A DNA stretch of 53,072 bases from Pelosinus sp. (GTDB lineage: Bacteria > Bacillota > Negativicutes > Propionisporales > Propionisporaceae), in NCBI GenBank assembly GCA_021372375.1, contig JAJFUN010000124.1, forward strand, positions 1-53,072. Reading direction: 5' to 3'. The notes beneath the pieces are model-generated. The model made no database searches, was not told the origin of the DNA, and worked only from the letters and a program-made list of their open reading frames with translations. The position numbers and the translations under genes were made by a program. This document shows, piece by piece, positions 1 through 8,454 of the stretch (positions are counted from its first letter, which is position 1; each line of letters starts with the position of its first letter).

Positions 1-205
1 CTTTTATCGCACCGTCAATTAAAACTTCCATAGGTACATCTTCAACAAAACCGCTTTTTACAACTTTCAAAGCCTGAAAAAACTTTACTGTCCCCGCACT
101 ATCTATTGTACCCTGGCTAAATTCATGTAAAAAAACTCCAGCGGTAGCCAAAAACGTAAATAACACTAAAAAGATAGCCCCTACGATTGCTTTACGCCGA
201 CTCAT
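1..205 (-). CDS. S41 family carboxy-terminal processing protease, N-terminal part (cut by window edge)
   Basis: An ATG at 205 opens a frame that runs to the window edge, giving about 68 residues. It starts with a basic MSRRK and a single hydrophobic segment (signal anchor, about residues 7-25). The later stretch VEDVPMEVLIDGAIKG matches the N-terminal region typical of CtpA/CtpB peptidases, just before the PDZ domain. The family cleaves exported or membrane proteins at their C termini outside the cytoplasm. It follows the M23 peptidase gene in the same direction, 73 nt away, as in the ftsE-ftsX-peptidase-ctp order of many Bacillota. The PDZ and catalytic Ser-Lys region lie outside the window, so the assignment rests on the N-terminus and on context. 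Confidence 0.8.
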   Translation of the reverse strand, partial: MSRRKAIVGAIFLVLFTFLATAGVFLHEFSQGTIDSAGTVKFFQALKVVKSGFVEDVPMEVLIDGAIK

Positions 206-278
206 TGTATACACCTCAATCCATAGTGTAAAAAACTCCCTTACACTATATGCAAAAATACCAATTTTTATTCAACTA

Positions 279-1406
279 CTATAAGAAGTTCAGCGGATTG
301 ACCGGCGTACCATTTTGACGAACCTCAAAATGCACATGCGGCCCGGTTGAATTTCCGGTTGAACCTGCATAGGAAATGACTTGTCCTTTACTGACCCGCT
401 GTCCTTCACTAACTGCCAATGAGGTATTATGTCCATATAAAGTAGTCATTCCATTGCCATGATCAATGATAACCGCATTGCCATAGCCGCCATACCATCC
501 GGCACTAATAACGATTCCACCATCGGCTGCCCTCACTGGATCATTATAGTCCGCCGCAATATCAATCCCGGTATGGCCAATATACGTCCCGAAGATTGGA
601 TGAATTCTCCCCCCAAACGGTGAAGTAATTTCTCCACGAATAGGCCACTGTAACGCTCCGGTACCTTTTACACTGCCACCGTAACTACTATTTGACTGGT
701 ATTGACGAATCATTTGCATAATCTGCTGCGAATCAGCTTGTGCCTCACGCTCTGCCTTTTCCGCAGCATCGCGATTATACAGCGCTAAGTACATTTTTGC
801 CTGTTCTTCTTTGCGTTTACTTTCCGCAATATCCTTTTGGGCTTGGGCCTGATTTTCTAAATTCAAGATAGCCGTCCGATCATTCACGAGTTCAGTACGT
901 TTTACGATAATAAGCTGCCTCGTAGCTTTAACCTCATTAACAAGGTCAATATCCTGCTGAGCCACACGCTTTAGAAGATTCATGCGATTGGCAAAATCAT
1001 TAAAGTCGCTGGCGCCAAATAAAACTTCCAAATAGTTAACCTGACCATTTTCATAAATATCACGCATCCGCTTACTTAGAATTCCATTGCGATGCGCCAA
1101 ATCCTTCTCTGCCTTGGCCAGAATTTCAGTGTTGGCTTTAATTTCAGTTTCCTTATTATCCCGCTGCGCTTTAAGCTCCTTATATCTAGTTTCGGCAGCT
1201 ATCTTCTCCGTTTGAATTTTACGCAGGCTCTCAGAAAAACTATCTACCTGCTCCTGTGCCTGTTCTTTTTTATTTTTGGCTTCCTGCTCCCGCTGCTGAG
1301 AAGAATTAAGCTGATCACTTAAATCAGCTGACACTGGAAGCGCAGCGTATAAGGCACAGAATACTGCTAAAACACCGGCTAAAAATTTTCTTGTCAATAA
1401 AAACAC
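279..1406 (-). CDS. M23 (LytM) murein peptidase with EnvC-like coiled coil
   Basis: 375 residues. An N-terminal signal peptide (about 1-27) is followed by long Gln/Glu/Lys-rich coiled coil (about 30-235) and a C-terminal M23 domain (about 255-375). The zinc and catalytic residues are all present: H278-T-G-I-D282, H326 in LYGHN, and H357-V-H359. Unlike EnvC of Escherichia coli, whose LytM domain is degenerate and only activates amidases, this copy should cleave peptidoglycan itself. It lies directly behind ftsE-ftsX (13 nt after ftsX), and FtsEX is known to control such coiled-coil hydrolases across the membrane. It probably acts in cell-wall splitting at division. Confidence 0.93.
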   Translation of the reverse strand: MFLLTRKFLAGVLAVFCALYAALPVSADLSDQLNSSQQREQEAKNKKEQAQEQVDSFSESLRKIQTEKIAAETRYKELKAQRDNKETEIKANTEILAKAEKDLAHRNGILSKRMRDIYENGQVNYLEVLFGASDFNDFANRMNLLKRVAQQDIDLVNEVKATRQLIIVKRTELVNDRTAILNLENQAQAQKDIAESKRKEEQAKMYLALYNRDAAEKAEREAQADSQQIMQMIRQYQSNSSYGGSVKGTGALQWPIRGEITSPFGGRIHPIFGTYIGHTGIDIAADYNDPVRAADGGIVISAGWYGGYGNAVIIDHGNGMTTLYGHNTSLAVSEGQRVSKGQVISYAGSTGNSTGPHVHFEVRQNGTPVNPLNFL

Positions 1407-1419
1407 CTCGCTTGCCTTA

Positions 1420-2307
1420 CTAGACTTTCATAAATCTTCTAAGTGATATGGTACTGCCTAATGCCCCAATAACGGTACCGATCACTAGTAAAAAAATACT
1501 GATATTAGTAATAAACGGATACTTCGGTATTAACGGCAAGAAGGCCAGCGATTTGTATACCTGCGAAGTAAATATACTATAAGCTTCCACTAACAGCAGC
1601 ACCGCAATCAGAGCCCCGCAAAAGCCCAAAATCATCCCTTCAATTAGAAACGGCCATCTGATAAACCAGTCGGTAGCGCCCACATATTTCATAATGCCGA
1701 TTTCCTTACGTCTAGCAAATACCGTAATGCGAATGGTATTGGAAATAATAAAAGTTGCGGCCAGTGCCAAAAATATAATGAGGACTCCGCCGATAATCCT
1801 CAGCATTTTTGCTAAATTAAACATGTGCTCCACAACTTCTTGGCCATATTTGGCCGTTTCCACGCCCTTAATTTGGGAAATCGCCTGTGCGGTCGGCCTA
1901 ACCTGTTCTGGCTTGTCCAGGCGAACTTCAAAGGCATTGGGCAGCGGATTAGTATCGCCCAGTGCATTTAGCATGCCCTGCTGCTCACCCAGACGCTGTT
2001 TAAACCTTTCAAGTGCTTCTTGCTTAGATACAAACAAGGCCTGGTTAACCCCTGGCAGCTTCTCAATCTTTTTGCCAATATCCTGCACTTCCAGGCTTTT
2101 TAGATCATCTTGCAAATATACCGAAATCTGCACCTGTGACTCCAGCGAAGCCGCCATTTTATTCATATTAAGCACCATAATCAGGAATAACCCCAAAATC
2201 AAGAGAGACAAGGCTACGGTACTAATCGAAGCAAAACTCATCAGACTGTTACGCCTAAGCGAAGTAAATGACTCTTTTACAAAATACTCCATTGTACTAA
2301 TCTTCAT
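1420..2307 (-). CDS. ftsX: Cell division protein FtsX
   Basis: About 295 residues from the ATG at 2307 (MKISTMEYF), chosen because an AAAGGGG ribosome site precedes it; the open frame extends further upstream inside ftsE. One N-terminal membrane helix (about residues 23-45) is followed by an extracytoplasmic loop (about 50-155) and three further helices, with the FtsX signature region around ARRKEIGIMKYVGATDWFIRWPF written here in part. FtsX is the permease-like partner of FtsE and passes ATP-driven movement to a periplasmic peptidoglycan hydrolase, here most likely the M23 protein encoded next. The start overlaps the ftsE end by 11 nt, which suggests translational coupling. Confidence 0.95.
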   Translation of the reverse strand: MKISTMEYFVKESFTSLRRNSLMSFASISTVALSLLILGLFLIMVLNMNKMAASLESQVQISVYLQDDLKSLEVQDIGKKIEKLPGVNQALFVSKQEALERFKQRLGEQQGMLNALGDTNPLPNAFEVRLDKPEQVRPTAQAISQIKGVETAKYGQEVVEHMFNLAKMLRIIGGVLIIFLALAATFIISNTIRITVFARRKEIGIMKYVGATDWFIRWPFLIEGMILGFCGALIAVLLLVEAYSIFTSQVYKSLAFLPLIPKYPFITNISIFLLVIGTVIGALGSTISLRRFMKV

Positions 2308-2983
2308 AACCGTATGCCCCTTTCGCCTCATCGCGAACAATACGGCTTTTTTCAATAGCAATTACCCGTTTTTTCATGGCATCAACAATTGTTTTGTCAT
2401 GGGTGGCCATCACAACAGTTGTCCCATTTTTATTGACACGCTCAAAAATCTTCACAATATCCCAAGAAGTTTCAGGGTCCAAATTACCTGTCGGTTCATC
2501 GGCAATCACGATTGCCGGACGATTGACAATGGCTCTGGCTATGGCAACCCGCTGCTGTTCTCCCCCTGAAAGTTGTGCCGGAAAGTGCCTAGCTTTGTGT
2601 CTCAGCCCCACGAGATCAAGTACTGTGTTAACCCGCTTTTGGATCTCCCGTCGCGGTGCTTCAATAACCCTCATGGCAAATGCAATATTTTCATGTATTG
2701 TTTTATTCGGCAACAACCGATAATCCTGAAATACTATGCCCAAACTCCGGCGCAAATAAGGTACTTCGGCCATCGGAATCTCACATACATTACGCCCATT
2801 AACTATAAGTTTGCCGCTAGTGGGCAATTCTTCGCGGAAAATCATCTTGATAAATGTGGATTTTCCTGCGCCGCTTGGTCCTACAACAAACACAAATTCC
2901 CCTTTTTCAATGTTTACTGTAATATCCGAGAGGGCGACAGTGCCGTTATTATACGTTTTAGAAACCCCAAACATTTGGATCAA
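2297..2983 (-). CDS. ftsE: Cell division ATP-binding protein FtsE
   Basis: 228 residues, the usual FtsE length. Walker A is GPSGAGKST (35-43), the ABC signature is [14 protein letters not shown], and Walker B is [11 protein letters not shown], so the ATPase is complete. The start is taken as TTG at 2983: a GGGGG ribosome site lies 9 nt upstream, whereas the ATG three codons later would be 18 nt away. It forms the FtsEX complex with the overlapping ftsX gene. About 150 nt of non-coding sequence precede it, so the ftsE-ftsX-M23-ctp set probably has its own promoter there. Confidence 0.96.
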   Translation of the reverse strand: MIQMFGVSKTYNNGTVALSDITVNIEKGEFVFVVGPSGAGKSTFIKMIFREELPTSGKLIVNGRNVCEIPMAEVPYLRRSLGIVFQDYRLLPNKTIHENIAFAMRVIEAPRREIQKRVNTVLDLVGLRHKARHFPAQLSGGEQQRVAIARAIVNRPAIVIADEPTGNLDPETSWDIVKIFERVNKNGTTVVMATHDKTIVDAMKKRVIAIEKSRIVRDEAKGAYGYED

Positions 2984-3097
2984 TTAGTCAAACCCCCTAA
3001 TTAGTTTTCACGGAAAACTTATCTATAAATTGACCGTATTTAGTTAATCATTTGACGTTTTTATGAAAAAACCTTCTTTTCCTGATATTTTTCTGGA

Positions 3098-3113
3098 CAT
3101 TTCCCGGGAAATG
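3098..3113. promoter_or_regulatory. 16-bp perfect palindrome upstream of ftsE
   Basis: CATTTCCCGGGAAATG reads the same on both strands. It lies about 115 bp before the ftsE start and 20 bp after the end of the M50 gene. It has no T-tract, so it is not an intrinsic terminator, and its symmetry suits a dimeric repressor or activator. No regulator is assigned. Confidence 0.35.
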
Positions 3114-3133
3114 ACGAATAGTGACAATAACCA

Positions 3134-3868
3134 TTATCTCAGCTGCTCCATAATATATAACATTGCCCCGCTCAACACTGCCAGCAAACCAAAATAGCAA
3201 CTGGCCGCTGCCAAGCGTTGTTTTATCGTAAGCTGATAATATTTTTTTTGGTTTTCTTTATTCTGCCAAAGACGCAGCAGCGACATAAAAAACACAAGCA
3301 GCATAAAAATGTTGCTAGTGTATGCTGCCAAAGCACCGGCGAATATAGCGCCGCTCCACCATAGCTTGGTAGATATAGCATCAGCAATCTTCCCCCCATC
3401 TAAAGGATGACAGGGAATAAGATTAAACAAATTAAGGATACAAGCTGTATAAGCCAGTATCAAAAACAGCATATTGTCCGTCCACAAGTAAAAGGTAAGG
3501 CACACTAATGCACTTAGACAGCCTGCTGCCGGACCGCCAATGGCTACATTTGCTTCTACCTTAGCATTTTCCGGCACACGTTTTAATCGAATGACGGCAC
3601 CCACAAAGGGAATTAACAGCGGCTGGGATGTAGAAATTCCTGCCACCCAGCAAGCAGCGACATGACCAAGTTCATGAATTAATAGTAGGGCCACAAGCCC
3701 AATAGCAAAAGATATACCAAATGTTAGCATATATACTGCCAGTGACGCGAGTATGGTAAGCGCCATTCCAACAGTTGAGCCTACCTTAACTGCCGCAAAC
3801 AGCCCCATAACCAGTAAAATACCGCGGCGCTTTACACATTGGCCAATATGTACTATTTTCCACATCAC
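3134..3868 (-). CDS. Site-2 protease family (M50) membrane metallopeptidase
   Basis: 244 residues with about six hydrophobic segments. The zinc motif HELGH is at 65-69 and the third ligand lies in N-L-I-P-x-H-P-L-D-G-G (Asp at about 157), both typical of SpoIVFB/YwhC-type M50 proteases, which cut substrates within the membrane. The start is either GTG at 3868 or ATG at 3865; AGGAG lies 6 or 9 nt upstream. SpoIVFB in Bacillus activates sigma-K. Nothing next to this gene points to sporulation, so the substrate is unknown. It stands alone between the yitT terminator and the ftsE leader. Confidence 0.88.
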   Translation of the reverse strand: MMWKIVHIGQCVKRRGILLVMGLFAAVKVGSTVGMALTILASLAVYMLTFGISFAIGLVALLLIHELGHVAACWVAGISTSQPLLIPFVGAVIRLKRVPENAKVEANVAIGGPAAGCLSALVCLTFYLWTDNMLFLILAYTACILNLFNLIPCHPLDGGKIADAISTKLWWSGAIFAGALAAYTSNIFMLLVFFMSLLRLWQNKENQKKYYQLTIKQRLAAASCYFGLLAVLSGAMLYIMEQLR

Positions 3869-3898
3869 GCCGCACTCCTTTCAGGTTATGGGTTCTAC

Positions 3899-3938
3899 AA
3901 AAAAAATCGGCTGTTACATGCATATGCATGTATAGCCG
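3899..3938 (-). terminator. Intrinsic terminator after the yitT-type gene
   Basis: On the minus strand an arm CGGCTATACATGCAT pairs with ATGCATGTAACAGCCG with one small bulge, followed by eight T. It lies 20-60 nt past the stop of the YitT gene and just before the M50 gene, so it separates the two transcripts. Confidence 0.8.
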
Positions 3939-3958
3939 ACTCTATACCTCAAATAAAA

Positions 3959-4804
3959 TCACTTTTTGACAGGGGCAAATCCCTCGCCCATTACCTCATG
4001 CGCATCAGCCACAATGACAAAAGCTGCACGATCCAATGCGTAAATGAGTTCTTTTAGCCGGCTAACTTCTCTTGTACTAACAACGCATAAAAGAACCTCA
4101 CTCGCTTCCTGTGTATACCCACCTGTGGCGTGCAAAAAAGTAACACCACGATCCATTTCCGTCAGAACAGCCTCGGCCAAAGTACTGGCTTTGCTGCTCA
4201 CAATAAAAAAGGCTTTAGCAGAACTTGGACCTTCCTGTACCAAATCAATAATTTGTGTCGACACAAATAAAGAAATCAAGGCATATAAGGAAAGTTCCGC
4301 ACTCTGGAAGGCTACACCGGCCAAAATAATGACAAAACAGTCTACCATAAGCAAGGCCTGCCCCACACTGATGCCAAATAATTTATTAATTATGGCTGCG
4401 GCCAAATCTGTTCCAGCCGTGGAGCCTTCAAAACGAAATACCAGCCCCAAGCCAATTCCTGATAAAATGCCGCCATATAGCGAATTTAGCAGCAAATCAC
4501 TTGTCAATGTAGGAATAAACGGGGCTGTAATATCAATGGATACAGATAAAATAATAGCGCCAATCAGTGTATTAAAACCAAATCGCGCCCCCAGAATCTT
4601 GATACTAACTAAAAGCAGCGGAATATCAAAGGACAGCATTGTTGCCCCTACCGGCAGACCTGCCAAATGGTGCAGCACAGTGGCCAAGCCACTTGTACCA
4701 CCGGCCGCAATCTTGTGAGGAATTAAAAACATATTTAACGCTGTCGCCGTAATGACTGCCCCCAACAGTATACCCGCATAACTCCGTATCCATTTTTTCA
4801 CCAC
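3959..4804 (-). CDS. YitT family membrane protein (DUF161/DUF2179)
   Basis: 281 residues. Five to six membrane helices (about 5-190) with the family's N-terminal hallmark of a basic start, a small-residue helix and the AGGTSG turn are followed by a cytoplasmic C-terminal DUF2179 domain (about 195-275). The start is GTG at 4804 with AGGAGG 6 nt upstream. The biochemical role of the family is not settled. A relative (yvjA) sits in the same ftsE/ctpB neighbourhood of B. subtilis, so the placement is ancestral. A strong terminator follows. It begins 17 nt after the csaB stop and may be co-transcribed with csaB. Confidence 0.9.
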   Translation of the reverse strand: MVKKWIRSYAGILLGAVITATALNMFLIPHKIAAGGTSGLATVLHHLAGLPVGATMLSFDIPLLLVSIKILGARFGFNTLIGAIILSVSIDITAPFIPTLTSDLLLNSLYGGILSGIGLGLVFRFEGSTAGTDLAAAIINKLFGISVGQALLMVDCFVIILAGVAFQSAELSLYALISLFVSTQIIDLVQEGPSSAKAFFIVSSKASTLAEAVLTEMDRGVTFLHATGGYTQEASEVLLCVVSTREVSRLKELIYALDRAAFVIVADAHEVMGEGFAPVKK

Positions 4805-4821
4805 AAAACACCTCCTGGTAA

Positions 4822-5949
4822 TTACTTACCAGACATTAGCTCTATCGCCAGTTCAGCATTTTTAAAAGCTTTAGCATGCAGTTCATTTAAATGACTTTCC
4901 CGGTGTGCATTAGGTTTATCAATTTGCGGCCATAAAGCTGCTATTTCGTTATATAATTCCTCAGCATTAATACTGTCAAGCGTACCTACCCGAGTTTCGC
5001 CCAAAATCGCTAAAAAACGGTCGATCTTCGGATCATAGGAAATGCCCAGCATCGGCACATGCATAACTGCCGCAAAGATTAAGGCATGCAGGCGAATGCC
5101 AATTAATAAATCCAGATTGCCAACTAACGATAATAATTCGGTTGTCGTATATTGTTCACTCAGCACCGTAACTTTTTGGCGGCATTTGGCCGCAATAAGC
5201 TCAGCCGCTTTAAAATCCTCAGGACACTGCATGGGAATAAACACAACCTGTGCCCCCAGTTCATCCATAACCCGATCAGCCACTGCGGCCAGCACTGCTT
5301 TATAATGATCCATATCCTTCCACTCACGCACAGAAATACCCACAAGCGGCGCTGCAGCACTTACTCCCGTACCCTTTAGAATACTGCGTCCAATCTGTCG
5401 ATCAACCTGATGCATTGCCAGCACAGGATCTGCAGTAACATATACGGGCGGTTTGGTAACTTTTAGGCGTTCTAATTCGCCAAGTGATCCCTCATCGCGA
5501 ACAGTAATCAAATCAACCATATTACCAATATAGTGCATAGCGCCTTTCGCTAAAGTACCACGTACCGGTCCAATGCCCTGGGCATACAGCATGACTGGTT
5601 TACCTAGCTTTTTTGCCAAAATCATAATGCTTAAATAATAATATAAGCTTCGATCGCTCGTAACATCCTGTAAGAGGCTCCCCCCGCCGCTAATCAAAAG
5701 ATCGCTGTGTGACAAAACCTTGATTATTTCCGGATAGTTCAACCGATAGACCGCCTCTACACCATGGCGCTGTTTGGTATTTTCAGGGTTACCTGACAGC
5801 ACAATAATCCGAATATCCGGCTCTATGTCTGTCAGTGCTTCAATCATTGCCGCCAGCATGGCCTCATCACCGGCATTGGAAAAACCATAATAACCGGAAA
5901 CGACTACCTGATAGGTTTTTTTCTTTGTGTCATTTTGCAGCTCATTCAT
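4822..5949 (-). CDS. csaB: Polysaccharide pyruvyl transferase CsaB
   Basis: About 375 residues from the ATG at 5949 (MNELQND). An early G-Y-Y-G-F-S-N-A-G-D-E-A motif, the S-G-G-G-S-L-L-Q-D motif and a late R-L-H-A-L-I-F-A segment are typical of CsaB. CsaB adds pyruvate ketals to secondary cell-wall polysaccharide, which SLH domains of surface proteins bind in Bacillus. In a diderm host it may instead serve SLH-type outer-membrane tethers; that is inference. The start overlaps the DUF5693 stop by 8 nt, so the two are coupled. The open frame extends upstream, but those codons overlap the neighbouring gene. Confidence 0.92.
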   Translation of the reverse strand: MNELQNDTKKKTYQVVVSGYYGFSNAGDEAMLAAMIEALTDIEPDIRIIVLSGNPENTKQRHGVEAVYRLNYPEIIKVLSHSDLLISGGGSLLQDVTSDRSLYYYLSIMILAKKLGKPVMLYAQGIGPVRGTLAKGAMHYIGNMVDLITVRDEGSLGELERLKVTKPPVYVTADPVLAMHQVDRQIGRSILKGTGVSAAAPLVGISVREWKDMDHYKAVLAAVADRVMDELGAQVVFIPMQCPEDFKAAELIAAKCRQKVTVLSEQYTTTELLSLVGNLDLLIGIRLHALIFAAVMHVPMLGISYDPKIDRFLAILGETRVGTLDSINAEELYNEIAALWPQIDKPNAHRESHLNELHAKAFKNAELAIELMSGK

Positions 5950-8002
5950 CTCTTGCAGGTCTCCCTCCCAAAACAAACACCAGGTAATACAGAGCCTGCA
6001 CCCCAATTACTGCTACAATTCCAAGGGCTGCGCCGGCAATCAGACCGTCTAGCGCACGCACAAAAGACATAAATACAGGTGTTCTCATATGGGCAAAAGT
6101 CTCCACTAAAGACCCCTGCCCGATTGTGGCCAGCATCACCAAGGCGTAATGGAGCGCCTGCGGCCATTTTTTATACATAGCCATAACTGCCAGAAAAAAT
6201 GCAGGATGACCAATAATAAATTCCTTTTCACGTGGCCGTGCGTACATTGTATATTCCAGAAATCTTCTAAGCTTAAGTTCAATATCAGGAACCGGTACGC
6301 CTGCGGTATGTCCTGAACGCCCGACAAACACCCATGCCGCAAGTGCCGCTATCGCGACTGCCAATAAGGTTTTTACCTTTACAGGCAAATCAAGAATTCT
6401 CTTGATTTGCCGTCCAACACTCCTAGCATCCATACTATTAACTGTATCAAATAAATTGTACCGTGTCAGATAAGCCAGCGTAACCATGATCAGCGGCGCA
6501 ACAAAGGTCAGTTTAACCCCGCGAAAGATTTCCATTTCAAGCAAAAAGCGCACATCGGCCAGCGCCCCGCTGACGTAAAAACCGCCGATCAAAGATAAAC
6601 AAAGGGTAATAGTTACGCCAAGCAGGGCATGACCGATTATACCTACAGGACCCTTATGGTCGCCAGCCGAATAGTTACGCCACTGATCAAGCTGCCAAAT
6701 CATCGCTAAAGACGGGAAGGTAATAGCGCTAACTGTAGCAACAGCCTGGCGCACTAAAGTACCGCCGCCTTTAAGTACTGGAATCACTAACGCCAGCGAT
6801 AAAATAAATAACATAATATATTGATAGCGAGCCTTAAACGGCCGAACCAGTGTTAAAAACAAAATACCTGCGGCTGCCGCGCCAATAATGACCAAAGCCA
6901 AGAGTATAGGCGATGCGAAATACGGCTGATAAAGTCCGGCCCGTCCCAGCGTAAAGCCGCGACCTTCCAATACTTTTTTAACCCCGGACACATACGCCAG
7001 GTTGGTTTCTACCAGTGTTTTCCCAGGTTCAGGTTTATCATACTTACGGAGTAAATTCATCCGGATATTTCGTTCCCGGTCGGTTAACTCCCAGCGCTGT
7101 ATGGCTTCTGCCACTTTTAATTTAGGCTGTTCATCTTTCGGAATAGCATATACTCTGGCTCCCTGATAATTAATCGCCGAAGCGAGCGGCAATAAACCAT
7201 CCTGTTTAAGAAAACCAAGTTGCAAAGGATGTTCAATCATCCCCAAGGTCAAATGCCGCTGTTTCATATTGCTGGCCACCAAGGAAAGTAAATCAGGATA
7301 GCCAAGCACTCCTGCATCACCGGTAAACATAATTGTTGTTACGTTTTTTACCGCATCCAGCCGAGCAAAGACGGCCTTTACATCATCTTCATTTACTTTT
7401 GTATAATTAGTAGGGCGAGCTATTACATAAAAACCGGCCTCAGCCGCTTCACGCATTTCATCTGTCGGTAGACCCAGATTCCACTTTACTACTTTCTCAA
7501 AGTTGGCCTTTACCGCAAGAACTGGCTTACCGCCAACTGCAAATTCATGGATACGTGCAGGACTGAGACGGTGCGCTAAATCACTTTTTACTTCGTCAAA
7601 AACCGCTTGATTGTGTCCGGTAACATAAACGTCTTCCGGCAAAATGGCATTTTTGTCAACCAATTCCCGCCAATTGGCATCAGATAACATACCGGTGCGA
7701 TATTGATTGATAATCTGCGCACCACTAACCGCTGTAATTTTACCGCTCTTATTAAGCTTATCAAGTGTTGTCTCATACACCGCAAGCGAAGTAAGCCCCG
7801 CTTGCTTAAACTGCTGCAGCAAATCCTGACGAGGTACCCCTTCAAGCTCAGAGAGCTCTACAATATCCTCATAATCCATAACCATATCTATCGTTTGATT
7901 GGCCACTTCCACAGTATGACGCTGCCAGCCAATTGTAAGCGCTGCGATTAGCCCAATGGCAATGAACAATAGCAATATTTTATTATACTTAAAATCAACC
8001 AC
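5942..8002 (-). CDS. DUF5693 family polytopic membrane protein
   Basis: About 686 residues. The start is set at GTG 8002 because a GGTGGAG ribosome site lies 5 nt upstream; the ATG at 8029 has no such site. One N-terminal helix is followed by an extracytoplasmic domain of about 330 residues and then about eight membrane helices to the C-terminus. I recognise it as the family found beside csaB in many Bacillota, which suggests a role in handling or exporting the wall polysaccharide that CsaB modifies. No catalytic motif is evident. It is translationally coupled to csaB. Confidence 0.75.
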   Translation of the reverse strand: MVDFKYNKILLLFIAIGLIAALTIGWQRHTVEVANQTIDMVMDYEDIVELSELEGVPRQDLLQQFKQAGLTSLAVYETTLDKLNKSGKITAVSGAQIINQYRTGMLSDANWRELVDKNAILPEDVYVTGHNQAVFDEVKSDLAHRLSPARIHEFAVGGKPVLAVKANFEKVVKWNLGLPTDEMREAAEAGFYVIARPTNYTKVNEDDVKAVFARLDAVKNVTTIMFTGDAGVLGYPDLLSLVASNMKQRHLTLGMIEHPLQLGFLKQDGLLPLASAINYQGARVYAIPKDEQPKLKVAEAIQRWELTDRERNIRMNLLRKYDKPEPGKTLVETNLAYVSGVKKVLEGRGFTLGRAGLYQPYFASPILLALVIIGAAAAGILFLTLVRPFKARYQYIMLFILSLALVIPVLKGGGTLVRQAVATVSAITFPSLAMIWQLDQWRNYSAGDHKGPVGIIGHALLGVTITLCLSLIGGFYVSGALADVRFLLEMEIFRGVKLTFVAPLIMVTLAYLTRYNLFDTVNSMDARSVGRQIKRILDLPVKVKTLLAVAIAALAAWVFVGRSGHTAGVPVPDIELKLRRFLEYTMYARPREKEFIIGHPAFFLAVMAMYKKWPQALHYALVMLATIGQGSLVETFAHMRTPVFMSFVRALDGLIAGAALGIVAVIGVQALYYLVFVLGGRPARDE

Positions 8003-8106
8003 AATCTCTCCACCTTTTTTACAAGCCAAGAAAGTATCTCATTTCTGGTTTATGCATTGCAGCGTACTTTCCTGTTATTTTAAGAAAAACCAGTATTTTG
8101 CCTTAG

Positions 8107-8231
8107 TTCCCCTCTAGAGAGGGGTGCCAAAAGGGCGGGGTGTGTTGTTTTTTGCTGTACGTCCATTTTATTGACCTTGTCTATAGCAAACACACCCCGT
8201 CGCTCACGCGCCACCCCTCTCTAGAGGGGAA
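8107..8231 (+). repeat. MITE-like repeat, copy 1 (125 bp)
   Basis: A perfect 20-bp terminal inverted repeat (TTCCCCTCTAGAGAGGGGTG and its complement) bounds the element. Next to the left end is GCCAAAAGGGCGGGGTGTG; next to the right end, inverted, is GGCGCGTGAGCGACGGGGTGTG. The middle, about 40 bp, is unique. Each terminus can also form its own 7-bp hairpin with a 2-nt loop. No open reading frame is inside. It lies between the DUF5693 start and the DUF2993 stop. Copy 2 (13079-13201) has the opposite arm order. Confidence 0.85.
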
Positions 8232-8317
8232 TTTTTCAAGACCTCAACTTCTCATTCATTCGTAACCATCGCTTTACCTAGCCTCGCAGGCTCTAAAATT
8301 TTATACCTTCTTATATT

Positions 8318-8338
8318 GTAAAAAACGCCTCGCGTTTT
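8318..8338 (-). terminator. Intrinsic terminator after the DUF2993 gene
   Basis: On the minus strand AAAACGC-GAG-GCGTTTT is followed by further T residues. It lies about 120 nt past the stop of the DUF2993 gene. The rest of 8232-8454 shows no gene. Confidence 0.65.
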
Positions 8339-8454
8339 ATTGATCTTGCCGCAACAAAACTAGTATATTACAAATTATAGCTCATAATACCCAGCATTAC
8401 AGGCAAATTTACTTTATTCTGGCACACTTGGCAAATTTCCTGCATTTAGCTAAA

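Noticed and set aside
224-247. TAGTGTAA/TTACACTA hairpin after the M23 gene
   Set aside because: The T-run lies in the loop, not after the stem, so it does not look like an intrinsic terminator; it was not called as a feature.
1092-1322. Plus-strand open frame inside the M23 peptidase gene
   Set aside because: It is the complement of the coiled-coil coding region, has no ribosome site and no recognisable product.
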